From Cotesia glomerata (taxonomy: Eukaryota > Arthropoda > Insecta > Hymenoptera > Braconidae), in the NCBI RefSeq assembly GCF_020080835.1, contig NC_058163.1:2267318-2331317 (forward strand): a stretch of 64,000 bases of DNA, read 5' to 3'. Positions 1 through 12,821 of the stretch are shown here, piece after piece. The notes under the pieces were generated by a model that was not told the DNA's origin, searched no databases, and saw only the letters and a program-made list of their open reading frames with translations. Within the stretch, counting starts at the first letter, position 1. Every line of letters starts with the position of its first letter. The translations under genes and the position numbers were made by a program.

Positions 1-990
1 TTTTTGATATATTTTTCATATATTTATATATGTAATATATATAAATATATGAAATATATGAAAAATTGATGTGGGTACTCAAATAAAAGGTCTCAATGAG
101 TATAACATCGGGATGAGCTTATATCTTTAAAAATGTCAATAGTTCTCAAGATACAAGGTCATTTCTTAATTATTGACATTTTTAAAAATATAGACTCATT
201 TTAATGTTATACTCATCGAGACCTTTCATTTAAGTACTCACATGGCATTTTTTATATATTTTATATATATAGTATTTGTGGAATATATAAATATATCAAA
301 TATATGAAAATTGATGTGGGTACTTAAATGAAAGGCTTCGATGAGTGTAACATCGGGATGAGCTTATATCTTTAAAAATATAATTAGTTCACAAGATACA
401 AGGTCATTTCTTCATTATGTAGCTAGAGATAAAGAATTTTCAAATGCAGTCTAAATTTTGCCGAATCTAATTTATATGTACGTAAACTTCAAGTATCGTG
501 TCGTCTTATGTACCGTGACTAAAACCCTAGTTTACTGCTTGTTACATTAAAGGTTACTAGCGACCTTGCTTTATTAAATAGTGACTTTTGTTAAATTGCA
601 CTGTACTTTCTTAAATATTGAAATTTTTAAAGATATAAGCTCATCCTGCTGTTACACTTGTCAAGAGCTTTCATTTGAGTACCTACATGCATTTTTGATA
701 TATTTTTCATATATACATATATATAATATATATTTCAAAAATATAAGCTCATCTTGATGTTACACTCATCAAGAGCTTTCATTTGAGTATCTACATGCAT
801 TTTTGATATATTTTTCATATATTTATATATATAATATATATAAATATATAAAAAATTGATGTGGGTACTCAAATAAAAGGTCTCGATGAGTGTAACATCG
901 GGATGAGCTTATATCTTTAAAAATGTTGATAGTTCTTAAGATACAAGGTCATTTCTCAATTATGTATCTAGAGATAGAGCATTTTTTAAT
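1..990 (-). mobile_element. Helitron-like repeat cluster (left part outside window)
   Basis: Several head-to-head repeat units share the words found at the better preserved Helitron-like copies elsewhere: a GTGGGTACTCAAAT block, a GAGCTTATATCTTTAAAAATG block and AT-rich palindromic centres. The 5'-side signature AATGCAGCC...TACTTAT near 975-1010 is read in reverse, so this cluster lies on the minus strand and its hairpin end is beyond the window. At 437-580 there is a segment (rich in GTACGTAAACTTCAAG and GTACCGTGACTAAAACCC) whose reverse complement recurs near 37.57-37.69 kb. Confidence 0.65.
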
Positions 991-1009
991 GCAGCCAAAA
1001 TACTTATCT

Positions 1010-1170
1010 TCATAAATCGAACTGTTAATAAATATTTGTTAATTATTAATAAATATTCGTTAACTATTAACAAATTTACTTTCCTTCCAAATAAATATTT
1101 ATTAAAATTTAATAAATTAAATAATTGTCTTCATATAAATAAAATTATTAATATTTAATAAACCCTTCTA
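1010..1170. repeat. Fragment of ACTGATAGAAGG TIR family
   Basis: A short stretch of repeated GTTAATAAATATTTGTTAA words followed by AATAAACCCTTCTATTAG, a degenerate copy of the TIR seen at 4183-4192 and 18290-18299. It is a truncated copy adjoining the Helitron-like cluster. Confidence 0.5.
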
Positions 1171-1241
1171 TTAGTTTAATGCACTAACGGAAAAATCTCT
1201 TCAATATTAATAAATTTTTTTTAAATTAAAATAAATATTAC

Positions 1242-1404
1242 CTAATTTTTGGAGTTTCTTCCTTAAATGATGATAGAATAAAGTTTGCAGTATAGTAAAC
1301 CGCCACGCGAACTGTCGAGATTCTTCAGTACTTTTTACTCGTTTTTCTTCTTCATTTGTATGAGAAAAAACGAGCATTAAAGCTCTCGTCGAAGAGTTAC
1401 ACAT
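1242..1404 (-). CDS. Possible orphan coding exon, unrecognised
   Basis: An open frame of 54 codons starting with ATG at 1404 runs to AAATTAG followed by GTAATATT, a plausible splice donor at 1241. The stretch is richer in G and C and less repetitive than its surroundings, and the translation (starting MCNSSTRALM, with a charged NEEEKR segment) is not simple-sequence. If real it would be the first exon of a minus-strand gene whose remainder lies to the left. I recognise no family and see no second exon in the window, so chance is a good alternative. Confidence 0.15.
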
Positions 1405-2666
1405 GAGGTGAGAGCGATAATAAATCCGGTATTTTGTTAAAGCCGGAACCTCGCGTGATCCATATTATACGCAGAGTGTTAATTTTACTTGAATATTTTT
1501 TTTTCTATATCTGTGAATAAATTATTTAATTAGTTACAATAAAAAACATTATAGATTATGCAATTTTATTTTTTTAATAACTATTAAGGAAAATTTTAAG
1601 ATCTTTTAACTTTTAAAAAAATGGATTTTAAATAAATAAATCAATTTTCAATTTAATTTTATTAATAAAAATATAATAAATTTATTAGATTTAATTATTA
1701 ATAATTATTAAAATGGTTATTAAGTCCAGACAAAATACTCAGACATAAAAGGGTTTGGTGGAATGAATTTGAACACGCGACGTCCGGCGCCAGTGAATAA
1801 TTTATTAATTATCACCGATACACTTAACTGTCTCAAGGAGTTAACTTTTCAACTATATATTTATTATTTAAATAATAATATTAATATCTACCGATTATTT
1901 TTTTTTTTTTTCAATAAGATTATAAAAAAAAAAAGTAAATAAATTAGTAAATGAATTTGCAAGTAACTCGATCCGTGTATGCAAATTAAATTCATCGGTG
2001 GTCCTGACCATGACGTCTTGTTCTTAATTTTATTTTATTTTTAATTTATTTTATAACGATAACACGCTTCAATTAAAGTTATTGAGACATCACGCTAAAT
2101 ATTCTCTTACATCATTTTCATCTGAGTAACTTTGTTGGAAATATTTTTTTTTAAGGGCTACTACTTTTATAATCTTGCAATTAAACTATTTTTATTAGCA
2201 ATAAATATTTTAAATTTAATAATTAAATCTATATAAATTTTCTTTTAATTGTAATGAAAATTCCCTTTAATTTTCCTTTAAAATAAAAAAAATCAATAAA
2301 TTTATGTTCAAGTATTTTATATAAAAAAAAGAAATAGTTATTTTTAGTATTAAAAATAAATATTCAAATTCTTTGATCTCTGAGTAAAATCATGCCGAGT
2401 TTATACCGTATAAATATAAATATATATGTATTACATATTAAAGAGATAGATGATAAACTAAGCACGTAAATGTTGCCGAAATTAAACAGGTTGGCATCAA
2501 CTGACTACTAATAGGCATTTGATCTCGTCCATCTTTTTTTTTTATCGAATATTTTTTGTCAGCATGCATTAAATTATACTTAATTTAATGACTTAGAAAC
2601 TGTGAGCAAATAGAGAGTGATAGATACTATTTATGTCCGAGGAATAAGCTCGTCGACGGAATTGTC
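1405..2666. other. Gene-free AT-rich stretch
   Basis: Nothing recognisable as a gene. Mostly A/T homopolymers with a few GC-richer islands (GACGTCCGGCGCC near 1780 and CAAATTAAATTCATCGGTGG near 1981-2000), none of which forms a convincing exon with splice sites. Confidence 0.4.
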
Positions 2667-4192
2667 ACACTGATAGAAGGATTTATTAACTACTAATAAT
2701 TTAATTTATTTGAAGACAATTATATAATTTATTAAATATTTTTTAACCAATAAATATTTATTTGGGAGCAAAGGACATTAATTAATAGTTAATAAATATT
2801 TATGAATAGTTGACAAATATTTATTAACAGTTAATAAATATTTGTTTCGCTTGCAATATATGATATCAAGATTGCTGATAAATAAAAATCATCTTTATAA
2901 ATTATTTGCATTAATTACATTACATTATAATAACGTTTATTGTAAAATACCAAATTCTATCACAGTGAATAATTATCTTTTATATATTTAAATATTAAAA
3001 ACGTTAATTTATTTAGTGAATTTAATTATTATCATGTATTCCAGCTATAGAGTTATAAAAAGTGTCAGAAGAAAATTGCTATTTTTGCTTTTTATTTTAA
3101 ATAAATATTTGTTAACAGTTAACAAATATTCATTAACCATTAATAAATATTTATTAACAGTTAATAAATTGTACTTAATAAATTACTTATTAACTGTTAA
3201 TAAATATTTGTTAACTGTTAACAAATATTTATTAACATTTAATAAATCGTATTTAATGAATAATTTATTAACTGTTAATAAATATTTATTAAACCCTATG
3301 ATGTTAAAAAATCATTTATTAAAAGTTAATAAAGCTTATTCAATATAAACAAATCTTGCTATATATTACTATTTATTACGTAATTTTTTCCTTTTTTTTT
3401 TCTATTTATTGTAGAGTAAAAGAACCAAATATTGACCATAATTTGATTTTATATTCAGTAATTATCAATTTTTAATTATACTTTAAATAAAAATTTAAGC
3501 ATCTTTATAAATATATCCAGTAAAGAAAGTTTGGGAAAAAATAAAAACCTCGCCGTGTTTGCTACATTTATGATCAATTTATAAAAAATTAAATACTTCA
3601 AAATCAATAAATAAGTATTTGTAAAACAATTTAATATCTAAGATTAATTATCAATTATTTTCGTTAGAAAAAGCATGTTAATAATTGAAATAATACTCTG
3701 GTGAACAATTGGTGTTGTAAATTATCCAATGTACCTAATATTAGTATGGCTTGAAAGATTGATTTAAATATGAGTACTGAAGATAATATTGCATCAGAAT
3801 ATAGAACAACTAACAATAATACTTCAATTATTAACATGTCAGTGAATAGATTAGCTAATGTCCAAACTATTATAGATTTTAAATAAAAATTATTTACAAG
3901 TCTAGTAAGCATAATACTACTAGTCAGTATTTGGAACATACAAGGTCAATATTTAGTAAGTAATGTTCAATATTTGGAGCAATCGGCTGTAACGTTAATT
4001 ATTACAATTAAATGTTCATTATTATGTATTTTATAAACAAAAGTATTATAGTTTGTAAGTTAAAACTATAAAAAAAGGAAAACACTCGTTTCAGCTGATA
4101 AACTCTTTCAATAAATTTACAAATAACTTATTTATGTCCATTTCAACTGTTAGTAAAGCTTATTAAAAATGAACAAATCCTTCTATCAGTGT
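2667..4192. mobile_element. TIR element, ACTGATAGAAGG family, with nested insert
   Basis: The left end ACACTGATAGAAGGATTTAT and the right end, the reverse complement of ACACTGATAG (4183-4192), form terminal inverted repeats. Between them, 3.05-3.34 kb is an array of TTAATAAATATT / GTTAACAAATATT words giving a low-complexity open frame. A second, degenerate right end occurs near 3340-3360. From about 3390 to 4090 there is an unrelated block that recurs at 18.31-19.03 kb, so this is a composite. No transposase is visible. Confidence 0.6.
3390..4090. repeat. 700-bp dispersed repeat, copy 1, with hydrophobic ORF relic
   Basis: It matches 18.31-19.03 kb over most of its length with few differences. 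On the minus strand both copies keep the same open frame of about 80-90 codons (3664-3939 here), hydrophobic throughout, beginning MLTRLVNNFYLK after a short N-terminal extension. The flanks repeat the word GGTCAATATTTAGTAAG. The ORF resembles a fragment of a multi-pass membrane protein, but I cannot assign a family, and an AT-biased chance frame preserved by recent duplication explains it equally well. Confidence 0.5.
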
Positions 4193-4857
4193 AAATTTTT
4201 CTTTAAAAAAAAAACAAATAAATATCAAAACGTGAATGGATAAATGTTTAAAAATTTACTCACGTTTGTTATTATTGTAAATAACGATATACATCGGTGA
4301 TATAATCTCAAAGCGCATAAATGAGGTGTGAATTTCTCAGGGATATGATACCCTCGTTTACTTGTTGAAAAAAAAAAAAAAATTTTTTTCTTTTAAGTTA
4401 CTTTGCATAGCGAGGTGGATGTGCATCGAATTTGCTCTTGTATTCCATTAAACGTCGTTCGGGAGGTGTTATTAGGTGGGCGGTCGACAATCTTTTATAA
4501 TTTTTTTATTCATTTTCTCAGTTCGCCTCTTCCTTTGCTTCACATTTTATTTATTCATACCTTTTTATTTATTTTCGCTGCATCTTGTTTCGCGTTCAAG
4601 TAACCTACTCGTTGTATAAATTATCATTTGATATGAATTGATTTCCAATACGGAATACGAGATAAAAAAAATAAACAAATTCGATTTAATTAAATAAATA
4701 AAATCAATATTCAAATTACTTTATTCTTTTCGGTTCTTTTATCTGCGTTTATATTTTACTTATTAGGAAGATTTAATTCCTATAAATAAAAGAAATTTAT
4801 TTTTTTTAAATAATTTCATGGAATGAAAATTTTATTTTCTATAAAATTAAATTTACA
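4193..4857. other. Gene-free stretch
   Basis: AT-rich spacer with a GC-richer island at about 4400-4500 that carries a 66-codon open frame. The frame has no splice sites in useful places, no recognisable motif and a poly-T-derived hydrophobic tail, so I do not call it. Confidence 0.35.
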
Positions 4858-5892
4858 TAATTAAGAAATGACCTTGTATCTTGTGAACTATTGACATTTT
4901 TAAAGATATAAGCTCATCCCGATGTTATACTCATCGAGACCTTTCATTTGAGTACCCACACCAATTTTTCATATATTTTATATATTTATATATTTTATAT
5001 ATATATTTATAAATGAAAAATATATCAAAAGTGCATGTGGGTACTCAAATGAAAGCTCTTGATGAGTGTAACATCGGGATGAGCTTATATCTTTAAAAAT
5101 GTCAATATTTAAGAGAGTACAGTGCAATTTAACAAGAGTCATTATTTAGTAAAGACCTTGTATCTTGTGAACTATTGATATTTTTAAAGATATAAGCTCA
5201 CCTCGACATTACACTCATCGAGACCTTTCATTTGAGTACCCACACCAATTTTTCATATATTTTATATATTTATATATTTTATATATATTTATATATGAAA
5301 AATATATCAAAAGTGCATGTGGGTACTCAAATGAAAGCTCTTGATGAGTGTAACATCGGGATGAGCTTATATCTTTAAAAATGTCAATATTTAAGAGAGT
5401 ACAGTGCAGTTTAACGAGAGTCATTATTTAGTAAAGACCTTGTATCTTGTGAACTATTGACATTTTTAAAGATATAAGCTCACCTCGACATTACACTCAT
5501 CGATATCTTTCATTTGAGTACCCACACCAATTTTTCATATATTTCTCATATATATGGTATTTGTAAAATATATAAATATATAAAATATATGAAAAAATGC
5601 ATGTGGGTACTCAAATGAAAGCTCTTGATGAGGGTACCATCGAGATGAGCTTATATCTTCAAAATATATATTATATATATGTATATATGAAAAATATATC
5701 AAAAACGCATGTGGGTACTCAAATGAAAGCTTTTGATGAGTGTAACATCGAGATGAGCTTATATCTTCAAAAACGTCAATATTTAAGAAATTGCAGTGCA
5801 ATTTAACAAAATTGATTATTTAATAAAGCAAAATTTTATTTATTTATTCTTTACACGTCACGGAAGTCACAAAGTGACTGCAAGGTTGCTAG
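4858..5892 (+). mobile_element. Helitron-like non-autonomous element with 3' hairpin
   Basis: It begins at the ATTAAGAAATGACCTTGTAT block and contains about three palindromic sub-units, each with CATTTGAGTACCCACA on one arm and TGTGGGTACTCAAATG on the other around an AT-rich centre. The 3' end has a stem AGTCAC / GTGACT at 5865-5879, then GCAAGGTTG and CTAG ending at 5892, followed by T. A hairpin about 10 nt before CTRR, with T as the next base, is the canonical Helitron 3' structure. No Rep/helicase gene is present. The open frames in it are by-products of the repeat words. Confidence 0.75.
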
Positions 5893-7469
5893 TATTTTTT
5901 AAATAAATAAATTTTAAATTAATTAAAATATTTAAAAAATTTTTTCTTCTCAATATTTCATAAAATAAAAATTCTATTTCATATAAATTAAATTTTTAAT
6001 CAATTAAAATATTTATAATACTTTTATCGATTGACATTTAATACTATATTTTATCTAGACGTAATAATAAATATTTATCGCACCTAAGTATGAAATCCAA
6101 ACGCTGGCGCCAGGACTTTACTTTTTTTTTGTCGCAGAACTTCTTAGTAATCGTTGGAGTAAAAAATGAGATTATATTACATGCTTAAAAAAAAAGTGAC
6201 AATGGTCCTAAAAAAAAAATTTGTTAGTTTAAGTAGTTTAAAAAAAAAAAAAATGTAATAATGTAAAGTTTGAGGTCTCAATCCAGCTGACAGATAAAAA
6301 CGGTTGTACATTTTAATTGTAAATAAATAAATAAAAATATATAATAAAAGTGAGAAGAGACAGAAAGTGAAAGATTAAAAAAGAGGGAATATGTGTCCGG
6401 TGGTTGTGATTCACGTCTCATGGTACATGGAACTCTTGACTGTCTTGTACTAAAAAAATTCTCAAGACAGAATGTCATGTTGCAGAATAAGAATGAATAC
6501 AACCGGAGATTGAATAAGCCATAAGACATCACCGCAAATTATTCAAAGAAATTTTAATATTAATAAAAAAAAAAAATAAAAATACGGTTTTAATAAAATT
6601 GACTTCTTTCTTGGCTCATAAATCTGCGACAATAAATTTGGCATGACTAATCGTATGATTTATTACCCGGTTACCTCTTAATCCATTAACAGTGATAAGA
6701 TTATTTATTTTTTCATCAAGATTTTTGTTTCGACTTATTATTATTATTATAGTTTTATTTTAAAATATTTTTTATAAATGAAATTTTCAATTATAATTCA
6801 GCGATAGAATGATATAAATAAATATTGAATGTAAAAATAATATACGGACATGACAACTGTGACAGTATCTAATATAATCAGTGTCAAAACATAAATCTGA
6901 AATTAGTAATGCTTGTTCTAAGTTAAAAAATCTTTTTAACACCGTTTTACTTCTGTTATATTATAAAGTCGTCGCTTAGATATACATTATTTTCTTTCAC
7001 ACATATTCACTGATGTTATATATGTATGTATGTTTAACTAAGTAATTTAGTGAGATAGAAAGGTGTAATACGTGGATTCGAATTTTCTTAGCTAGGTAAT
7101 GCATTGTAAATGTGCACTGAGATTTATGATCTACAAAATATTCCAATGAATGTAGTGTAAATTTATACATTTATATATTTATACTCGCCAGTGTGATTAC
7201 CAAGGGTAAATGTTGTATTGGCGCCGGATCATTATTTACAAACTGCATTCCACCACGTGCGACATGAACAACCATTTTAATGTCATTTTAGCATTTGTCA
7301 TTTCCTTTTATACAAATAAATGTTTTTTTTTTTTTAATTTTGATAATTTATTATTTGAAATAGAAAATTGAATCATCAAACTTATTATTACTATTATTAT
7401 CCAATAATTAATAAATTCAAATTTTAGATAATAATACTAAATAGGAGCTTTGAAACTATAAATAAAAAA
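5893..7469. other. Gene-free stretch
   Basis: AT-rich sequence with no supported exon. An 84-codon minus-strand frame at 6278-6532 lacks splice signals and family resemblance. Short GGCGCC islands occur at about 6106 and 7220. Confidence 0.35.
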
Positions 7470-8362
7470 AATTTTGCATTATTAAATAGTGACTTTAGTT
7501 AAATTGCACTGTAATTTCTTAAATATTGACGTTTTTAGAAATATAAGCTCATCCTGATGTTATACTCATCAAGAGCTTTCATTTGAGTACCCACATGCAT
7601 TTTTGATATATTTTTCATATCTACATATATATTATATATATTTCAAAAATATAAGCTCATCTTGATGTTACGCTCATTGCGAGCTTTCATTTGAGTACCC
7701 ACATGCATTTTTCATATATTTTTCATATATACATATATATAATATATATATAAATATATAAAATATATAAAAAATTGATGTGGGTACTCAAATTAAAGGT
7801 CTTGATGAGTGTAATGTCGGGGTGAGTTTATATCTTTAAAATTATCATTAGTTGACAAAATAAAATGTCATTTCTTAATTATTGGTATTTTTAAAGATGT
7901 AAGCTCATCTTGATGTTACACTTATTAAGAGCTTTCATTTGAGTACCCACATGCATTTTTAATATATTTTTCATATATTTATATATATAATATATATAAA
8001 TATATAAAATATATAAAAAATTGATGTGGGTACTCAAATTAAAGGTCTTAATGAGTGTAATGTCGGGGTGAGTTTATATCTTTAAAAATATCATTAGTTG
8101 ACAAAATAAAATGTCATTTCTTAATTATTGGTATTTTTAAAGATGTAAGCTCATCTTGATGTTACACTTATTAAGAGCTTTCATTTGAGTACCTACATGT
8201 ATTTTTATATATTTCTCATATATATAGTATTTGTAAAATATATAAATATATAAAATATATGAAAAATTGATGTGGATACTCAAATGAAAGGTCTCGATGA
8301 GTGTAATGTGGGGATGAGCTTATATCTTTAAAAATGTCATTAGTTCACAAGATACTAGGTCA
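7470..8362 (-). mobile_element. Helitron-like repeat copy, 3' hairpin lost
   Basis: The left edge is the reverse complement of the family's 3' part (CAAAATTTT, TTAAATTGCACTGTA); the hairpin itself is missing. The right edge near 8362 is the reversed ACCTTGTATCTTGTGAAC block. At least two near-identical sub-units (about 7.77-7.93 and 8.02-8.19 kb) lie in tandem. Confidence 0.65.
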
Positions 8363-8365
8363 GAT

Positions 8366-9173
8366 TTTTAGTAATAAAAATAATAAATGTTAAGAGTAAA
8401 AATGATTATTAAATTGTCTACAAAAAAAATTCTTACCAATTTTATCTTTTCATTCTTTCTTTCTTCAAAATTTGAATTTAAATTTAATAAATAAAATTTT
8501 GAAACTGATTTAGTTTCTAAAAATATTATAATTATTAATACTGTTGGAATATTTCTACTCTTGAAAATAAGAAAAAAATCTTTAGAAAAAAAAATTTAAT
8601 TAAATTTTTGTGTTAATTTTTAAAAAATTAAGAAGCCAAAAAAATTAAATCTTACGAGGAAAAAAGTTTGCGCAACTCCGAAGACCCGACGAAATAAAGT
8701 TAAGTGTAAATAAATAAAACATATAAAATATTAGATTGTTATGATAATTATTGGCGTTGAATAAATAAAAAAAAAAAAAAAAAAAGCGTAATAGTAAATG
8801 CATGGTAGCGATGATAGACGTGTGAAATATGCAACAAGAAATAAAAATATGTTTGTTACATACTCAAAAGTTTGCCGTTACACTTGAACGTTTGAACTCT
8901 TCACTCTTCTCTCACTTGATTTTGATTGAGAGACACTCAAGATGACTTACCTAGCACTTGAATTCACATTTCTTACATTTTACAAACAAATACATTGATA
9001 TATCACTTTTTAAATTATTAAAATGAGTTTGATTGTGAAAAACAAAACTTTCATAAATATTTGACATTCCAATCTTATTTCGTACCTTATTTTTTTTTTA
9101 AATACTTTATGGATTTTAAATAAATATTTTTATGATTATAGTTGAGTATGAAATTAACCAGACGTAAATTGAT
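8366..9173. other. Gene-free stretch
   Basis: AT-rich sequence with long A runs (8770-8785). No exon, RNA gene or clear repeat boundary was recognised. Confidence 0.35.
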
Positions 9174-9810
9174 ACACTGATAAAAGAATTTATTAAATAT
9201 TAATAAATATTTTTTAACATTCAATAAATATTTATTTAAGGAATGTACATTAATAAGTATTTATTAATAGTTAACAAATACTTATTAGCAGTTAATAAAT
9301 ATTTTGTTGAGTGAATTTGTTTCGCTTGCAATGTCATATGAAATGAAGATTGCTTATAAATAAAAATCATCTTTATAAATTATTTGCATTAATTATATTA
9401 CATTATAATAACGTTTATTGAAAAATAGCAAATTCTATCACAGCTCATAATTATCTTTTATATTTTTAAATATTAAAAACGTTAATTTATTTAGTGAATT
9501 TAATTATTATCATGTATTCCAGCTATAGAGTTATAAAAAGTGTCAAAAGAAAATTACTATTTTTACTTTTTATTTTAAATAAATATTTGTTAACAGTTAA
9601 CAAATATTCATTAACCATTAATAAATATTTATTAACAGTTAATAAATTGTACTTAATAAATTGCTTATTAACTGTTAATAAATATTTGTTAACTGTTAAC
9701 AAATATTTATCAACTGTTAATAAATATTTATTAAATCCTATAATGTCAAAAAATCATTTATTAACAGTTAATAAAGCTTATTAAATAGAAACAAATCCTT
9801 CTATCAGCGT
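9174..9810. mobile_element. TIR element, ACTGATAGAAGG family, intact monomer
   Basis: The left end ACACTGATAAAAGAATTTAT and right end CCTTCTATCAGCGT form slightly degenerate inverted repeats. The interior (9.44-9.79 kb) is almost identical to 2.96-3.34 kb, including the array of TTAATAAATATTTGTTAAC words. This copy lacks the 700-bp insert present in the 2667-4192 copy, so it shows the simpler form of the element, about 640 bp with no coding capacity beyond a low-complexity frame. Confidence 0.65.
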
Positions 9811-12335
9811 AAAAATTGACTTTTATCAATTTTATTGGCAAAAATAAAGAAACCTAAATTGAAATGGTTAATTTTTGGAATAATGATTATAATTAAATCA
9901 TATTGATAAATAATGAAATAAATAATAGATTATAATATAAAATAAATAGTTATATGTGTTGATAATGACCCATTGCGATAAGAACCACTCACCGATGTTC
10001 AAACGAACATCGAAACTGAATTAAAAGTTTGTCACTTTAGTCTTCTATCTATATATACGTAATATACATACTTAGGAGGCCTGATGTGAGTGACATACCA
10101 TAAAAATACTTTTTTTAATTCATTAATTCTTCCATTAGCAGGGTTAAAAACACGCGTATCTCGGTCTTTTGGACACTTTTGCCTACACAACTAAATCTTT
10201 GTCCATTATAATTTACTTTTAATTTTTCATTACTGTCATTAGTTTAAAATTAAGTACAAAAAGTTAATATTACTTTTTATGGGCAGTAAAAATACCTGCC
10301 ATTGATTCATTGATCACTTTCTATCAGAGTCATTAAATTAACAAATTAAAAATAATTTTTAATCTTTGGTAATAATTAATAAATTTTTATGGCTTAACAT
10401 AAATTTATTAATTTTCTTTTATTTTAAAATTACATTAAAATTAACACACTTGATAATTTTTTAATTTTTCTTTAAAAATAAACTAAATCTAGAAAATTAT
10501 TTTTAAAAAATTGCATTTATAATTTTTTTGAACTTCTAAAATGGCATTTTTTAAATAAATTTTTCTTGCTGTTTTAGTTTCATTAATTAAATTAGAACAA
10601 AAAAATATTTTTTAAAAGTTGCACTTACAGTTTTTAAAGTTTTTTACAAATGAAAATTTTTGTAATAATTTTTTCAAGAAAAGAAATTTCTAAAAATTTT
10701 TAAATGTCGGCTAATTTAATTTTTAGACATTGAAGTTTGCAGTCACTAGACAATTTTTTTAATTTTTTAGAACAAAAAAATTTATTTCAAAAAATTATTT
10801 GTAAAAAATTGCATTTTTTATTTTTTTTAAATTTCTACATGTCAATTTTTTTATTAATAATACTTACTAAAGATAGCCGACGTTTTTAATTTTTTGATTT
10901 TTTTCAATAATTAAATTAGAACAAAAAAATATTTTTTAAAAATTGCATTTACAGTTTTTAAAAAATGTTCTAAAAATTTTTAGATATCGTAAATTAATGA
11001 AAATTAAATTATCAGATATTTTATAATTAAAAAAAATTTTTTTAAGAAATAAATGATGTCAAAAAAAAAATGAAAAAAAATAATTGATATTTAGAAAATT
11101 AAAAAAATAAAAAATGCAATTTTTTAGGAATAATTTTTCGGAGCAGATTTATTTATTAAAAAAAATTAAAAAATGGTCAAGTGACTGCTAATTTTAATGT
11201 CATCGTAAATTACCATAATTTATTTGTTAAAAAAATTCTTAAAATTATCAAACATTTGCTATAATAATTTAAATAAAAAATTTACCTTAGTTTTACGTAG
11301 ATCTTGAATCGGTGAATGTATAAGAATAATTATGAACAGCGAATAATAAATCAATAATCAACCAAATACTAACCACAAATGTTAATAAAAGAAGATTAAG
11401 AAACTAAATCAAAGTTCGCTGTCGTGACATGCTGTTTTGTTATGAAAAAAAAAGTTAGCCGACATCTTGAAAATTTTAGAATTTTTTTTTTATTAAAAAA
11501 ATTATGACAAAAAAATTTTTTTAAAATTTCATTTATAAAAAATTTGAAAAATTATAAGTGTAATAAAAAAATTTTTTTTTTAGTTTTATTTTCATATATA
11601 AAGCAAAATCAAAAAACTGAAAGTGTCGGCTAACTTTATTATTACTGTTTTGTTAATAATACTAAAATCAGCTGACATTTAACAAGTTTTTTGGATTTTA
11701 TAAAAAATCAATTTTTAAAAAGTTTGCACTTGTTTTTTTTTAATTTCTAGATGTGAAATTTTTTGAAATTTAAATTTTTTTATAGAAATTTAGTGGTTAT
11801 AAAAATCAAAAAAATTAAATTATACTGAAGTTAGCTACCAGCTGTCAATTAAAAAAATTTTTATTACAAATCAATTAAAATAAAAAAATGCTTTAAAAAT
11901 TTTTTTTTCAATTTTGACATATGAAATTTTTTAATTGAATTTTTTCCATAATAATTTAATAATTTAATTGCTATAAAATAAAAAAATTTACAGATGTCAG
12001 TTATGTTAGTGAAATTAGCCGACAGCTGTCAAATTTTATAATTTTTGTAACAATTCAATTTTTGTAATTAAAACTTTTTTTTTTTTAATTTAACATTAAG
12101 AAATTTATAAAAACTATTAGAGTAATTTTTTTTTTAATTTTTATTATAATTTATTTAGTTAAAAAAAAAATTTCTAAAAATTGACAGCTGATGTCGGCTA
12201 ACTTCAGTTTTGTTTTATATGTCAGCTGACTTCAGAATGATTTTTATTACTTTATTTTAATTCTAAACTTCTTATATTTTGATAATTGTCTAACTATAAA
12301 ATTATACGAAAGCTATTTTTGTAAAAATAAATAAA
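9811..12335. repeat. AT-rich intergenic region with degenerate dispersed repeats
   Basis: From about 10.3 kb the sequence is built of imperfect copies of AGTTAGCCGACAT, AAAAATTGCATTT and TGTCAAGTGACTGCTAA words separated by A/T runs. The same words recur at 27.7-29.0, 41.7-42.8 and 56.3-57.4 kb. I see no open frame of note and no element boundaries. Confidence 0.45.
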
Positions 12336-12821
12336 TTTGCGACAGTAAACATAATTAGTTGTTGCTCGGTAGCTAATGGCAGCCATAATGAATTCGCGTT
12401 TTTCATCCCGCGCGATTTCGGTCGTTATTTTTCGGAACTAACTCGCGCATGCGCAAAAATTTAAAAATAAATTACGACGCAGTTTTTACTTTTTCAGTTG
12501 CTGGCAAGATGGCGACCTTTTATAGTATAAGTCGACTTTCTAAATTTTTATTTGATCGACATGTCAGCTGATACGCGAGATAAAAAAAAATTCTATCTGT
12601 CATACGTAATATATTTTTTTATTTACTGTATTTACTGTTGTGATATTGTAATTGTATTTGTACAGTAACCTTAAAACTTATTATTGTTACAGAGATTGTT
12701 AACAATTGTACCATATGTAATTAGTCAGAAGTTCGATGAGTAATTAGTAATAATAATAATTATTTGAGTAAAGTTTCAATGAAAGTATTTTTTTAAGTAA
12801 TTTTTTTAAAAAGTTTGTTAA
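12336..12821 (+). promoter_or_regulatory. RAB3GAP2 promoter and 5' UTR with NRF-1 and YY1-like sites
   Basis: Sequence immediately upstream of the RAB3GAP2 start is much richer in G and C than its surroundings. It contains GCGCATGCGC at 12445-12454, a perfect NRF-1 (Drosophila erect wing type) palindrome, and AAGATGGCG at 12506-12514, a YY1-type initiator-proximal motif. Both are typical of TATA-less promoters of broadly expressed genes. The start of transcription cannot be read from the sequence, but 12.45-12.52 kb is the likely region. Confidence 0.5.

Noticed and set aside
3016..3348. 110-codon plus-strand frame rich in NKYLLTVNK, and its partners at 9494-9784, 17711-17905 and 18083-18265
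   Set aside because: They are translations of TTAATAAATATT / GTTAACAAATATT arrays inside a TIR element; no codon structure, and the frame appears on either strand.
5215..5806. Frames with ISSSRCYTHQ and FEYPHA words (also 25679-25888, 26430-26660, 43971-44153)
   Set aside because: Direct translations of the Helitron-like palindrome arms in several frames; not proteins.
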